From NCBI GenBank assembly GCA_002386465.1, contig DGIT01000032.1, forward strand, positions 67,727-130,978: DNA of 63,252 nt, given 5' to 3'. Origin of the DNA: Burkholderiales bacterium UBA4615 (GTDB taxonomy: Bacteria > Pseudomonadota > Gammaproteobacteria > Burkholderiales > Burkholderiaceae_E). The notes under the pieces were generated by a model. The model was not told where the DNA came from. It made no database searches and saw only the letters and a list, made by a program, of their open reading frames with translations. Made by a program: the position numbers and the translations under genes. Below, in pieces: positions 33,053-42,527 of this stretch; position 1 is the stretch's first letter; each line of letters starts with the position of its first letter.

Positions 33053-35095
33053 CTAAGCAGCCTGCACTTCTACCCGCGTGTCGTTATAGCAGGCGCCTTC
33101 GGCCAGGTCTGCCCGCGCATCCGCGCTGACCAAGGCGCTGATGGTCTGACCAGTGGTGCTGGTGGCCAGCCAGGCGCCTTTTTCGGAGGAGACCACGCCA
33201 GGCGGGACGGCACGCGTGATTTCAAGCGGCAAAATCACCTCGCCCAGTGCGTTGAAGACACGCACACGAGCGACGCCTTCCAGGCCGCGGGCCTGCGCAT
33301 CGTGAGGGTGCATCAGCAGGGCGGGAGCTTGCGAGGGCAGTCCCCCTTCGCCAAGCAAGGTGGATGAAATGCGCTTGTCCGAGGCCGGAGAAATCAGCGC
33401 CAGGCCGTCCGGGTGCGATGGCGCGATGTAATGCGGCACACGCTGATCCGCCCCCCATCGCTGGGCCAGGACCTCCGAGATCAACTCGATTTTTCCGCTG
33501 GGGGTGCCGGGCTGCAGATTGGCAAAGAGAGCCAGGGGGTCGCCATTCGGGGCGCTCATGCGCAGCGCCCGATCGGTGGGCAACTGACTCGGCGTGTGAC
33601 CTTGCAGCCTCGGATGCGTGGCATCCAGTGCTGCGTCCATGAGCTCGGCATCGGAGTCGCGAAAGCAGTCTTCTTCAAAGTTGAAGCGTGACGCGAGTCT
33701 GCGGAAGATTTCGGTGTTGGGCAGGGCTTCTCCCACAGGCGGGATGACCGCGTCTGCGCGCTGAAGCCAATGCTGGCCGTAAGCGGCATACAAATCGGCG
33801 CACTCGAATGCGCTGGCTGCCGGCAGCACAACATCGCAATACTGCATGCTTTCGGTCATAGATATGTCGATGCCGCAGGTGAAGATTTCTTCGCGCGCAA
33901 TGCCCCGTCGCAGACGGTTCTGATCGGGGTGCACCACCAGCGGATTATGGTTGTAGATGAATACCGCGCGGATGGGCGGATCCAGCGTATCTTCAGCCAG
34001 ATGTTTGCCTGCATCCAGAATATTGAGCGTGCGCGTGCCAGCGGGCAGCAGGTCCGGGCGAGTCAGCTTGGCAGGAGTGCGCGGAAAGGCATTGCCTGCG
34101 CCCAGCACAAGGCCATTGCGTGCGTCGAGTTTGCCCAGCAGTGCGGGCAGTGCGATGACTGCTCGAATGCCGCTGCCGCCATTGCGCCCGCGCTCCAATC
34201 CATTGCCCGGGGCGAGTACGAGCGGGGCCGACTCAGCCATCCACCGAGCGAGTGTGCGGATGTCCTGAGCCGGCACACCGCACGCCTGAGCAGCCCGATC
34301 AACAGGCCATTGACGCGCGATCTGCATGTACTCGTCATAGCCCAGCACATGCGCTTCAATGAAGGCCGCATGATGGGCGCCTAAGGACTCGAGTTCGCAG
34401 GCTAATGCGAAGCCCAGCAGCACGTCGGTTCCAGGAAGCGGCGCGAGGTGCAGATCAGCCAGCTCCGCGATCTTGGTGCGAAGCGGGTCCACCACCGCCA
34501 GTTTGCCGCCTGCACGCCTGGCCGTTGCGATCTGGCGGACCAGGTGCAGGTTGGTCACCGTGGCATTGTTGCCCCAGACCACGTTCAACTTCGCGCCACT
34601 GGCAGCTTCCGGGCCGATGCCCGGCACAGCCCCATAGGTGCCGACCCAGGCTTCGCGGCGAACGGCGCCGCACATCGCGCCCCGATAGAGCTGAGTGGCG
34701 CCCAGCTTGTGGAAAAAGCGCATCGACATGCTGTCGCCTGCCAGGATGCCGTGTGGCCCTGCGTAATTGAGCGGCATGACGCTTTGGGCACCGTACTGCG
34801 CGATGGCCTCGCTCACACGCGCATGGATCAGATCAAGTGCGTCCGACCAGCTGGCCTGCTTGAAGTGGCCACTGCCTCGCGCGCCCGTACGAATGAGCGG
34901 ATGCAGTACGCGCTGAGGGCCGTGTACCCATTGAGCGGTCTGATGGGTCACCTTGCTGCACAGAACCCCGTCCGTGTAGGGCAAGGCGTGGGAACCGCGC
35001 ACTTTCACGATCCGATCGGCCTGCACGCTCACAGTGAGGCTGCAGGTGTCCGGGCAGTCGAGGGTGCAGACACTGGGGCGTTCGATGGTATGCAT
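33053..35095 (-). CDS. molybdopterin-dependent oxidoreductase (DMSO reductase family)
   Basis: A 680-residue molybdenum or tungsten enzyme of the DMSO reductase superfamily. The N-terminal iron-sulfur ligands are Cys10, Cys14, Cys18 and Cys46 (CTLDCPDTC; GVLCSKVT). Molybdopterin-binding segments follow, e.g. VWGNNATVTNLHL and VLAPGNGLERGRNGG, and a C-terminal molydopterin dinucleotide-binding domain (LLMHPHDAQARGL). There is no Tat signal, so it is cytoplasmic. ATG 35095 gives the normal N-terminus. No partner electron-transfer subunit is adjacent. Formate, nitrate, and hydroxylation roles all occur in the family. Confidence 0.9.
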   Translation of the reverse strand: MHTIERPSVCTLDCPDTCSLTVSVQADRIVKVRGSHALPYTDGVLCSKVTHQTAQWVHGPQRVLHPLIRTGARGSGHFKQASWSDALDLIHARVSEAIAQYGAQSVMPLNYAGPHGILAGDSMSMRFFHKLGATQLYRGAMCGAVRREAWVGTYGAVPGIGPEAASGAKLNVVWGNNATVTNLHLVRQIATARRAGGKLAVVDPLRTKIAELADLHLAPLPGTDVLLGFALACELESLGAHHAAFIEAHVLGYDEYMQIARQWPVDRAAQACGVPAQDIRTLARWMAESAPLVLAPGNGLERGRNGGSGIRAVIALPALLGKLDARNGLVLGAGNAFPRTPAKLTRPDLLPAGTRTLNILDAGKHLAEDTLDPPIRAVFIYNHNPLVVHPDQNRLRRGIAREEIFTCGIDISMTESMQYCDVVLPAASAFECADLYAAYGQHWLQRADAVIPPVGEALPNTEIFRRLASRFNFEEDCFRDSDAELMDAALDATHPRLQGHTPSQLPTDRALRMSAPNGDPLALFANLQPGTPSGKIELISEVLAQRWGADQRVPHYIAPSHPDGLALISPASDKRISSTLLGEGGLPSQAPALLMHPHDAQARGLEGVARVRVFNALGEVILPLEITRAVPPGVVSSEKGAWLATSTTGQTISALVSADARADLAEGACYNDTRVEVQAA

Positions 35096-35228
35096 GGATA
35101 GAGCGTACCTGAAGCCTTCGCGCCAGACTGGTCCTTCAAGCCTTGGGGGCATTTCATGATCCGGGCTGTGATCGCCGTACTGCACCAGGAGCGGGCGTAG
35201 ACTCGAACGGGGGAGGAGCCTGCAGACC

Positions 35229-36662
35229 ATGACAGAGTGCCCGTTCGGGCCATTTCAGCGACGGGTGCGCATCATGCTGTGCGTGGTCGGATTGCAGGGA
35301 GCACTGATTGCCTGCTCGGTGCCTGTGCGTGAAGCACCGCCGCGCGGACTGATCGAGCCTGCGCAGGCGGGCGCAGTGGAGGCATCCATTGCATGGCCGC
35401 AAGCGCGCTGGTGGGCAGACTGGGGCTCCAAGGATCTGGAGTCGTTGATTGATCAGGCGCTGGCGCAGTCGCCCACGGTCGGGGTCGCCCAGGCGCGGGC
35501 TAAACAAGCCCAGTCGGCAGCGGATCTGGTCGCGGCCGGATCGTCGCCTCGTTTGAGCTTCAACGCAGACGCAGGGGCCACCCGCTACAGCGAAAACAGC
35601 ATCTATCCACGTCCGATTGCCGGCAGCACGCAGGTCAGCACGTCAGCGCAATTTGCGGGCAGCTGGGAACTCGACCTCTTCGGGCGGCAGCGTGCCTCGG
35701 TGCAGGCAGCCTTGGGTGAGCGCAATGCAGCGCGCGCGGACGAACAAGCCGCACGCGTGCTGATCGCCACGCAGGTGGCGCAGCACTACGTGAGTCTTGC
35801 GAGGTTGGGTGAACTGCTGACGCTCAGTGAAGATGCTATCCGGCAGCGCTCGGCCAGCCTTGATCTCGTGTCACAGCGTGTGCAGGCAGGGCTCGATACG
35901 CGGGTCGAGCAGCGTCAAGCCGAATCGGTGCTGGCGCAGGCGCGCACCGAGCAGCAACGCATTCGAGAAGCTGTGGCTCGTCAACGGCACGCGCTTGCGG
36001 AATGGTGTGGTCAAGGCCCGCAGGCCCTGGGTGACTTCCTGCCGCCGCTCTTTGCCGTACGTGGCGAGGGATTGCCGGCCATTCTGCCTGCCGATTTGAT
36101 CGGTCGGCGTGCCGACCTGGTCGCACAACGACTGCGTGTGGAGTCGACGCAAGCTGGCGTTGAAGCGGCGCGCGCGCAGTTCTATCCCAACGTGAATCTG
36201 GTGGCGTTCGCCGGATTGAGCTCGCTGGGTCTGGACCGCTTCCTGGATCTTGGATCACGCACCTATGGCATTGGCCCTGCCGTGCGTCTGCCGATCTTTG
36301 ATGGCGGCGCATTGAAAGCCAATCTTGCGGGTCGGCAGGCCGATGTGGAGGGAGCGATTGAAGCCTACAACGCCACTTTGCTACGTGCTCTGCGGGAAGT
36401 GGCTGATGAGGTGAGCTCACTGCAGTACATCCGGTTGCAGCGGCAATCGCAGGCCGAGGCGCTGGCTGCCGCGCAGGCTGCTTATGCGCTGGCACTGCAG
36501 CGCTACCGGGCCGGGTTGGGCAACTACCTGCTGGTGCTCGTGGTCGAGTCGGATCTGATCGCGCAACGCACTGCTCAGACCGACCTGAAGGCGCGTGAGC
36601 TCACGGCTGAACTAGGTCTGGTCCGAGCACTGGGCGGTGGTTATCGCGAGGAGATTCGATGA
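35229..36662 (+). CDS. NodT-family outer-membrane efflux lipoprotein
   Basis: A 477-residue TolC-like channel protein of the RND/MFS outer-membrane factor (NodT) group. The signal peptide ends in a lipobox-like LIACS, so the mature protein is probably a lipoprotein. Two repeated helical hairpins are visible, with DLFGRQRASVQAALGERNA and the second-repeat GPAVRLPIFDGGALKANLAGR. ATG 35229 has GGAGGAG upstream. Its stop overlaps the start of the emrA-like gene (ATGA), so the three efflux genes form one coupled operon. Start divergent from the molybdopterin gene. Confidence 0.92.
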   Translation: MTECPFGPFQRRVRIMLCVVGLQGALIACSVPVREAPPRGLIEPAQAGAVEASIAWPQARWWADWGSKDLESLIDQALAQSPTVGVAQARAKQAQSAADLVAAGSSPRLSFNADAGATRYSENSIYPRPIAGSTQVSTSAQFAGSWELDLFGRQRASVQAALGERNAARADEQAARVLIATQVAQHYVSLARLGELLTLSEDAIRQRSASLDLVSQRVQAGLDTRVEQRQAESVLAQARTEQQRIREAVARQRHALAEWCGQGPQALGDFLPPLFAVRGEGLPAILPADLIGRRADLVAQRLRVESTQAGVEAARAQFYPNVNLVAFAGLSSLGLDRFLDLGSRTYGIGPAVRLPIFDGGALKANLAGRQADVEGAIEAYNATLLRALREVADEVSSLQYIRLQRQSQAEALAAAQAAYALALQRYRAGLGNYLLVLVVESDLIAQRTAQTDLKARELTAELGLVRALGGGYREEIR

Positions 36663-37924
36663 GCAGCGCCCCATCCGGTCCGCAGAGCGCTGCGGCTGAA
36701 CCCAAGGCCGTGCCTGCGGTGACGCACACGTCCAGCCGAGCGCGCGCGCTCGGTAGCGTGATGGCAGTGATTCTGCTGATGGCGCTGGCATACGGGCTCT
36801 ATTGGCAACGCTATATCCGCGGACGCGAAACCACCGACAACGCCTACGTGCATGCCCCGCTGGTTCCGATCACCTCGCAGGTGGGTGCCACCGTGGTGGC
36901 GGTCCTGGCAGACGATACCGATGCAGTGAAAACCGGTCAGGTCCTCGTGCGCCTTGACCCGGCCGACGCGCAGGTCGCGCTGGCCCGTGCCGAAGCGCAA
37001 CTCGGGCAGGCCGTACGTGAAGCGCGCGTGTTGTACGTCAACGATTCGACGCTGGCTGCAACCATCCGCACTCGTCAGGCTGATGTGGAGCGCGCGCAAG
37101 CCGAAGTACAGCGTGCCCGTGACGATCTGGTACGCCGCCAGCCACTGGTGAGCACAGGCGCGATTGGCGCGGAGGAAATGAAGCACACCGAGGCGACACT
37201 GGCCACGGCTCAAGGCGTGCTGTCTGCAGCGCGCGCAGCGCTGGATGCCGCGCGTGAACAGGCGGTCGGCAACCGCGCATTGACAGGTGGCACTGAAGTA
37301 GCCCGACATCCGAGTGTCCTGCGAGCTGCGGCTGCGGTCCGTGAGGCCTGGCTGGCCGTGGAGCGCTGCGAAGTGATGGCGCCACTCGGTGGTCAGGTGG
37401 CCAAGCGCATGGTGCAGGTCGGCCAGCGGGTCGCTCCCGGTGCGGTCCTGATGACGGTTGTGCCACTTGAGCAGGCCTGGGTCGAGGCGAACTTCAAGGA
37501 GGTGCAGCTGCGCGACATGCGAGTCGGTCAACCGGTCCGCCTGGAGGCGGATCTGTACGGCGATAAGGTGGTCTTCGACGGCAAGGTGGTGGGCTTGGGC
37601 GCAGGCACCGGAGCCGCCTTTGCAGTCTTGCCGGCGCAAAACGCGAGCGGCAATTGGGTGAAGGTCGTGCAGCGCGTCCCAGTGCGCGTTGAGGTGGATG
37701 CTGCGCAATTGGCCCGCCATCCCTTGAGAGTGGGTTTGTCGATGCATGCGACGGTCGATGTGTCGGATACAGCTGGTGCGCTGATTGCCCCTAAAGTGGA
37801 GCCTGCAGCACGTATTCGCACCACCGATGTGTTTGCAACCGCCTCGGCTGCAGCCGATCGGCGTATCGAGGACATTGTGGCGCGCAACCTGGTCGCGCCG
37901 GTTGCGGGGGCGTCGCGCCGATGA
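36659..37924 (+). CDS. emrA: HlyD/EmrA-family periplasmic adaptor
   Basis: A 421-residue membrane-fusion protein linking the MFS pump to the outer-membrane channel. One N-terminal helix (SVMAVILLMALAYGLYW) precedes the biotinyl-lipoyl-like half TTDNAYVHAPLVPITSQVGA. A long coiled-coil hairpin follows, then the second half AAVREAWLAVERCEVMAPLGGQ and a beta-barrel with VPVRVEV. It overlaps both neighbours by 4 bp. Typical EmrA partners export hydrophobic toxicants and fatty acids; the substrate here is unknown. Confidence 0.92.
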   Translation: MSSAPSGPQSAAAEPKAVPAVTHTSSRARALGSVMAVILLMALAYGLYWQRYIRGRETTDNAYVHAPLVPITSQVGATVVAVLADDTDAVKTGQVLVRLDPADAQVALARAEAQLGQAVREARVLYVNDSTLAATIRTRQADVERAQAEVQRARDDLVRRQPLVSTGAIGAEEMKHTEATLATAQGVLSAARAALDAAREQAVGNRALTGGTEVARHPSVLRAAAAVREAWLAVERCEVMAPLGGQVAKRMVQVGQRVAPGAVLMTVVPLEQAWVEANFKEVQLRDMRVGQPVRLEADLYGDKVVFDGKVVGLGAGTGAAFAVLPAQNASGNWVKVVQRVPVRVEVDAAQLARHPLRVGLSMHATVDVSDTAGALIAPKVEPAARIRTTDVFATASAAADRRIEDIVARNLVAPVAGASRR

Positions 37925-39453
37925 GCACACCCGCAGGGTCGCCCGAGAGCTTTCCGCCTCTGCAGGGCAGCCAGCGTGCATTAGGCACCCTTGCCCTGGC
38001 ACTTGCCACGTTCATGAACGTGCTGGACTCGGCGATCGCAAACGTTTCGATCCCTGCCATCGCCGGTGATATGGGCGTGAGTCCGGCGCAAGGCACCTGG
38101 GTGATCACTTCATTCTCGGTGGCAAACGCCATTTCAGTCCCGCTCACGGGCTGGTTGACGCAGCGCTTTGGGCAAGTGCGTTTGTTCGTGGCCAGCATCA
38201 CATTGTTCGTGATCTGTTCGGTGCTTTGCGGGCTCGCACCCAGCATCGAATGGCTCATTGTGTTTCGCGTGCTGCAGGGCCTGTCGGCGGGGCCGACCAT
38301 TCCGTTAAGTCAGACATTGCTGCTGGCAAGCTATCCGCGGCATATGGCCGGTACGGCGCTGTCCTGGTGGTCGATGACGACGCTGGTCGCCCCGGTTGTG
38401 GGTCCATTGCTCGGCGGATGGATCACCGACAACATTTCGTGGCCGTGGATTTTCTACATCAACGTGCCGATCGGGGCGGTCTGCGTGGCCATCGCATGGG
38501 CCATTTATCGAGACCGCGACCCGGGCCCACGGCGCGTGCCATTGGACGCGGTCGGGTTGGCGCTGTTGGTGCTGTGGGTCGGGTCGCTACAGATGATGTT
38601 CGATACCGGAAAGGAGCTCGATTGGTTCGAATCGACCGAGATCGTCGTGTTGGCCATTGTTGCAGCGGTCTGTTTTGCGATCTTCATCGCCTGGGAACTT
38701 ACCGAAGCGCACCCGATCGTTAACCTGAGGCTGTTTGCAGGGCGCAATTTCACCTTGGGTACGATCACGCTGTCCCTATCGTTTGCGCTCTTTTTCGGCA
38801 GCATTGTGCTGCTGCCGCTGTGGCTGCAGCAGTCGATGGGTTACACCGCAACCTGGGCCGGGCTGGCCTTGGCGCCAGTGGGGCTCTTCTCAATCCTGCT
38901 GCCGCCTTTTATTGGTCGCATCGTGGGTCGCGTCGATCCGAGACTGATCGCAACAGTCGGATTTGTGTTTTTCGCGCTCGTGATGTGGATGCGCGCGCAG
39001 TTCAATACTGAGGCCTCGTTTACGACGATCATGTGGCCAACGGTTCTTCAAGGCATTGCGGTGGCGTGCTTCTTTCTGCCCATGCAGCCGCTGATTTATC
39101 GCGGGATTGCGCCTTCGCAGATGCCAGCCGCCGCCGGGTTGAGCAATTTTGTACGGATCGCCGCGGGCTCTCTTGGCGCTTCGGTCAGCACAACGATGTG
39201 GGAGCGCAGAGCCAGTCATCATCATGCCCATCTGACCGAGACCGTGACACCCGACCATCCGGCCTATCGGTACTGGCTCGAGCAAGCTGCTGCGGCTGGA
39301 CTGGATGAGTCCCAATCAGTGGCGCTCCTAGGCCGGCTGATCGATCAGCAGGCGTACACGATGGCCGTGACAGATCTCTTTCTGTTGGCTTCGATTCTCT
39401 TTGTGCTGCTGATTGCAGCGCTGTGGACGCTGCAGCCGCCCGGTCGGGCCTGA
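37921..39453 (+). CDS. emrB: DHA2-type MFS drug efflux pump (EmrB-like)
   Basis: A 510-residue, 14-helix DHA2 MFS transporter. The N-terminal LATFMNVLDSAIANVSIPAI, the motif WVITSFSVANAISVPLTGWLT, the inter-helix loop FGQVRLFVAS and the antiporter motif GPTIPLSQTLLLASYP/GPLLGGWITDNISW are clear. It is the pump of the NodT-EmrA-EmrB tripartite system and overlaps the adaptor gene by 4 bp. No regulator such as MarR/EmrR is adjacent, so control is not seen. Confidence 0.93.
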   Translation: MSTPAGSPESFPPLQGSQRALGTLALALATFMNVLDSAIANVSIPAIAGDMGVSPAQGTWVITSFSVANAISVPLTGWLTQRFGQVRLFVASITLFVICSVLCGLAPSIEWLIVFRVLQGLSAGPTIPLSQTLLLASYPRHMAGTALSWWSMTTLVAPVVGPLLGGWITDNISWPWIFYINVPIGAVCVAIAWAIYRDRDPGPRRVPLDAVGLALLVLWVGSLQMMFDTGKELDWFESTEIVVLAIVAAVCFAIFIAWELTEAHPIVNLRLFAGRNFTLGTITLSLSFALFFGSIVLLPLWLQQSMGYTATWAGLALAPVGLFSILLPPFIGRIVGRVDPRLIATVGFVFFALVMWMRAQFNTEASFTTIMWPTVLQGIAVACFFLPMQPLIYRGIAPSQMPAAAGLSNFVRIAAGSLGASVSTTMWERRASHHHAHLTETVTPDHPAYRYWLEQAAAAGLDESQSVALLGRLIDQQAYTMAVTDLFLLASILFVLLIAALWTLQPPGRA

Positions 39454-39518
39454 CCACACCCCGCTGTTCGGGCGGTCGGTGATAGCATCCGGTCGCTGCC
39501 AACCCTTCGGATTCAGCC

Positions 39519-40265
39519 ATGTCTACACCCGCTCAGACCTCTCGCCCATCGCGCTTTTCGTTCGGACGGTTTCTGCTCGGAGCGCTGTTTACTCTGCTTT
39601 TGCTAGGCGCAGGATGGTTGTATTTCGCCTGGAATTGGAGCTATTCGCAGGGCGAGCGTGCCGGTTGGGTACAGAAATTTTCGGAAAAAGGCTGGTTGTG
39701 CAAGACCTGGGAAGGCGAGGTGGCTTTGGTGTCCATGCCAGGCGCCATCCCTGAAAAATTTGAATTCACGGTCATGAATGATGAGGTGGCCAAGGAAATC
39801 AACCGCTTCATTGGCCGTCGCGTATCGATGCACTACGAGCAAAAGGTTGGCTTGCCCACCACGTGTTTTGGCGAGACCCGCCACTACGTGACCCGGGTGA
39901 GTCTGGTTGACGATGGCGCCAATCCGCAGGGCATTCCTAATGCCGGTGGGGTCAGCATGCCAGTACCAGTGCCGCAGCCGATGCCTGGTCAGCCTTCGAT
40001 GCAGGGGCAGCAGCCCATGCCTGTGCAGCCCCAGATGCAGGGGCAACAGCCCATGCCGGTTCAGCCCCAGATGCAGGTTCAGCAGCCGGTGCAGCAGCAG
40101 GTCCAGCCGCAGATGCCAGTTCAGCCTGCAGCACCCGTGCAGGCCACTCCGGGTTTGCCTTCAGTCCCTGCGCCCATGCCCGCCCCAGCGCCGATGCAGC
40201 AGGGTGCTCCGGTGCCAGCGCCAGTTGCTCCGGCGCCGCCGCCCGCTGTAGCGCCTAATCGCTGA
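39519..40265 (+). CDS. membrane-anchored protein with Pro/Gln/Met-rich tail
   Basis: A 248-residue protein. Residues about 18-40 form a single transmembrane helix (FLLGALFTLLLLGAGWLYFA). The following 90 residues form a small domain with two Cys (GWLCKTWEGE and TTCFGETRHYVTRVS). The last ~110 residues are low complexity, rich in Pro, Gln, Met and Ala, with repeats such as QPMPVQPQMQGQ. The family is unknown to me. The small domain resembles OB-fold-like uncharacterised conserved proteins found in many proteobacteria, but this is a guess. Likely membrane-anchored with the tail exported. Confidence 0.78.
   Translation: MSTPAQTSRPSRFSFGRFLLGALFTLLLLGAGWLYFAWNWSYSQGERAGWVQKFSEKGWLCKTWEGEVALVSMPGAIPEKFEFTVMNDEVAKEINRFIGRRVSMHYEQKVGLPTTCFGETRHYVTRVSLVDDGANPQGIPNAGGVSMPVPVPQPMPGQPSMQGQQPMPVQPQMQGQQPMPVQPQMQVQQPVQQQVQPQMPVQPAAPVQATPGLPSVPAPMPAPAPMQQGAPVPAPVAPAPPPAVAPNR
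39999..40082 (+). repeat. 36-nt coding tandem repeats
   Basis: Two near-identical 36-nt units (39999-40034 and 40035-40070) plus a partial third unit lie in the tail of the membrane-anchored protein. Each encodes MQGQQPMPVQPQ. The unit length is a multiple of three, so copy-number change would alter tail length without a frameshift. Confidence 0.85.
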
Positions 40266-40268
40266 CCC

Positions 40269-42482
40269 ATGCGCCGTGTGCAAGCGGCGGGCTTGGCGCT
40301 CGTCGCTTGCCTGATTGCATCGTCCGGTGCACTGGCTCAGCAAGCGGAACGCCCCCGGATAGGGTTGGCGCTTTCAGGAGGCGGAGCCCGAGGGTTCGCG
40401 CATGTAGGCGTGCTGCGTGCGCTGGAATCTTTGCGAATTCCCATCGATTGCATCGCTGGCACCAGCGCAGGCTCGGCGATCGGTGCAGCCTATGCGAGCG
40501 GGCTGTCCCCTGATCAGATCGAGCGGCAACTGAATTCGGTCAACTGGGACCGGGACATGTTCCAGGACGCCCCGCCCCGCCGTGATCTGCCCACCCGCAA
40601 GAAGAGCGAAGAGAAGGCCTACTTGCTCGATCTCACGTTAGGGGTGCGCGGCGGGTCGGTGGTGATGCCGCCGGGTTTGGTGGCTGGGCAAAAGATCGAA
40701 CTCTTCCTGCATCGGCTACTGGGCGCCAGCACAGTGCTTGCATCGTTTGATCAGCTGCCGATCCCGTTTCGCGCGATGGCGACCGACATCGAGACCGGTG
40801 ATCTGGTCATTCAGGACCGTGGCAGCCTGGCCTCGGCAGTCAGGGCCAGCATGGCGGTGCCCTCCGTGTTTGCGCCGGTCGAAATTGGAGGTCGTCTGCT
40901 GGTCGATGGCGGCCTGTCGCGCAACATGCCCGTGGATGTGGTCCGATCCATGTGTGCCGATGCAGTGATCGCGGTCGACATTGGTAGCCCGCTGCTCAAG
41001 CGCGAGGAACTCGGCAACGTGTTGAACGTCGCCAGCCAGATGATCGGTGTGCTCATGGAGCGCAACATGCGAGAGTCCCGTGAGCAAATCCGCCCCGGTC
41101 GAGACGTGATGATCCAGCCCGATCTGGGCGAAATCAGCGCAGCAAGTTTCAGCCGCGGTGTGGAAGGCATTCCCGCCGGTGAGGCGGCCGCTCGTGCCGT
41201 TGCAGACCAATTGCGAGCGTGGTCGCTGAGCGAGGCCGACTATGCCGGGTGGCAGTCGGCGCGTGCTGCCAAGGTTGTTCGCGATAACCGGTATGTGGGC
41301 GTCCGAATGGTGGGCGCCGACCCCGCCACGCGACGTTCGATGATGCAGTTGTCAGAGTTGCCAACATCCGGGGAATTGGACCAGGAGGCCGTGTCGCGCA
41401 GCATTGCCCGTTGGAGCGGTCAGGGCGATTTTGAGCGCATTGGCTATTCACTTGTACCCGAAGCGCCGACTCAGGCACTTGAAATCAGCCTCGTGCAGCG
41501 TGCCTGGGGCCCGAATTATGTGCGATTTGGGCTGGGCGCTTCTGCTGACTCCAATGCGAATGGTGTCTTCAACGTTCTGTTCGGTTTTCGCCGTCCGGGA
41601 GTCAATGATTGGGGGGGCGAATTCAAGACCGAGTTGCAGTTCGGCAGTACGCGACGCTTCACAGCGGAATTTTTTCAGCCATTCAATCGCGGTGATTTCC
41701 AGTTCTTTGTCGACCCGCAGTTGCTGAGCGAAGAGGTGCCCGTATGGCTGTTCCAAGGCTCCAAGCGCATTGCCGAATATGGGGTGAGCTCAAATCAGCT
41801 CGGCGTCGATCTCGGCGTTCAGGGTCGAATCGGTGAAACACGACTGGGCGTTTTTGCCGGCCAGCGTCATACTTTCCCACGCACAGGCAGCACCTTATTG
41901 CTTCAGTCGCGTGATCGATATCAGGGTGCACAGCTCCTGATGCTGGCCGATCAGCTGGATGCCACCGATTTTCCGCGTGAGGGTTATCTGATTGGTGCCC
42001 AGTACAGGGTTGAGCGGGTTTCAAGCGACGCGAGCGACGATTACATCGCTCAGCGTGCATTGGTTTACGGCAAACAGGTGGGCAGCGTCGGTGACCACAC
42101 CTTTGCTGCTGCCTTCCGGATCGGCGAAGCCACCTCGAACGTCGCCCTGAACCAGGCCTTCAGTCTGGGCGGCTTCATGAACCTGTCAGGTCTGCAGCTT
42201 AATCAGATTTTGGGCACGTCCCTGCGCTATGCCAGCCTGAGCTATCAGAACCAGCTGTTGACCTTGCCTGATCCGCTGGGCAGGGGTGTGTACGCGGGTC
42301 TGGCGCTGGAAGGCGCGCAAATGCGTGGCCAGACCTTGGGCCTGCAGGAGTCCGGCTGGGTGCCCGGCGCAACCGCCTTCCTTGGGGCCCATACGGCGAT
42401 CGGCCCGATCTATCTTGGCTACGGTTATGCGCGTGGCAACAACCGATTGATCTACCTGTTTCTGGGCCGCCCGGGCCTTTAG
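40269..42482 (+). CDS. patatin-like phospholipase with outer-membrane barrel (PlpD-like)
   Basis: A 737-residue exported protein with type Vd autotransporter architecture. A signal peptide (cut near GALAQQ) is followed by a patatin domain with the oxyanion loop SGGGARG (residues 36-42), the nucleophile Ser66 in GTSAG, and Asp213 in VDGGLSRNMP: the Ser-Asp dyad is intact. Then comes a POTRA-like spacer (VRMVGADPATRRSMMQ) and an Omp85-type barrel ending in a terminal aromatic-rich strand (NRLIYLFLGRPGL). Members have phospholipase A activity and surface or released passenger domains. It starts 3 bp after the previous gene ends. Confidence 0.92.
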   Translation: MRRVQAAGLALVACLIASSGALAQQAERPRIGLALSGGGARGFAHVGVLRALESLRIPIDCIAGTSAGSAIGAAYASGLSPDQIERQLNSVNWDRDMFQDAPPRRDLPTRKKSEEKAYLLDLTLGVRGGSVVMPPGLVAGQKIELFLHRLLGASTVLASFDQLPIPFRAMATDIETGDLVIQDRGSLASAVRASMAVPSVFAPVEIGGRLLVDGGLSRNMPVDVVRSMCADAVIAVDIGSPLLKREELGNVLNVASQMIGVLMERNMRESREQIRPGRDVMIQPDLGEISAASFSRGVEGIPAGEAAARAVADQLRAWSLSEADYAGWQSARAAKVVRDNRYVGVRMVGADPATRRSMMQLSELPTSGELDQEAVSRSIARWSGQGDFERIGYSLVPEAPTQALEISLVQRAWGPNYVRFGLGASADSNANGVFNVLFGFRRPGVNDWGGEFKTELQFGSTRRFTAEFFQPFNRGDFQFFVDPQLLSEEVPVWLFQGSKRIAEYGVSSNQLGVDLGVQGRIGETRLGVFAGQRHTFPRTGSTLLLQSRDRYQGAQLLMLADQLDATDFPREGYLIGAQYRVERVSSDASDDYIAQRALVYGKQVGSVGDHTFAAAFRIGEATSNVALNQAFSLGGFMNLSGLQLNQILGTSLRYASLSYQNQLLTLPDPLGRGVYAGLALEGAQMRGQTLGLQESGWVPGATAFLGAHTAIGPIYLGYGYARGNNRLIYLFLGRPGL

Positions 42483-42527
42483 GGTGTGGATGCGTTGCCG
42501 GCTGGATGGAGCGGGTATCCTTAGCGG

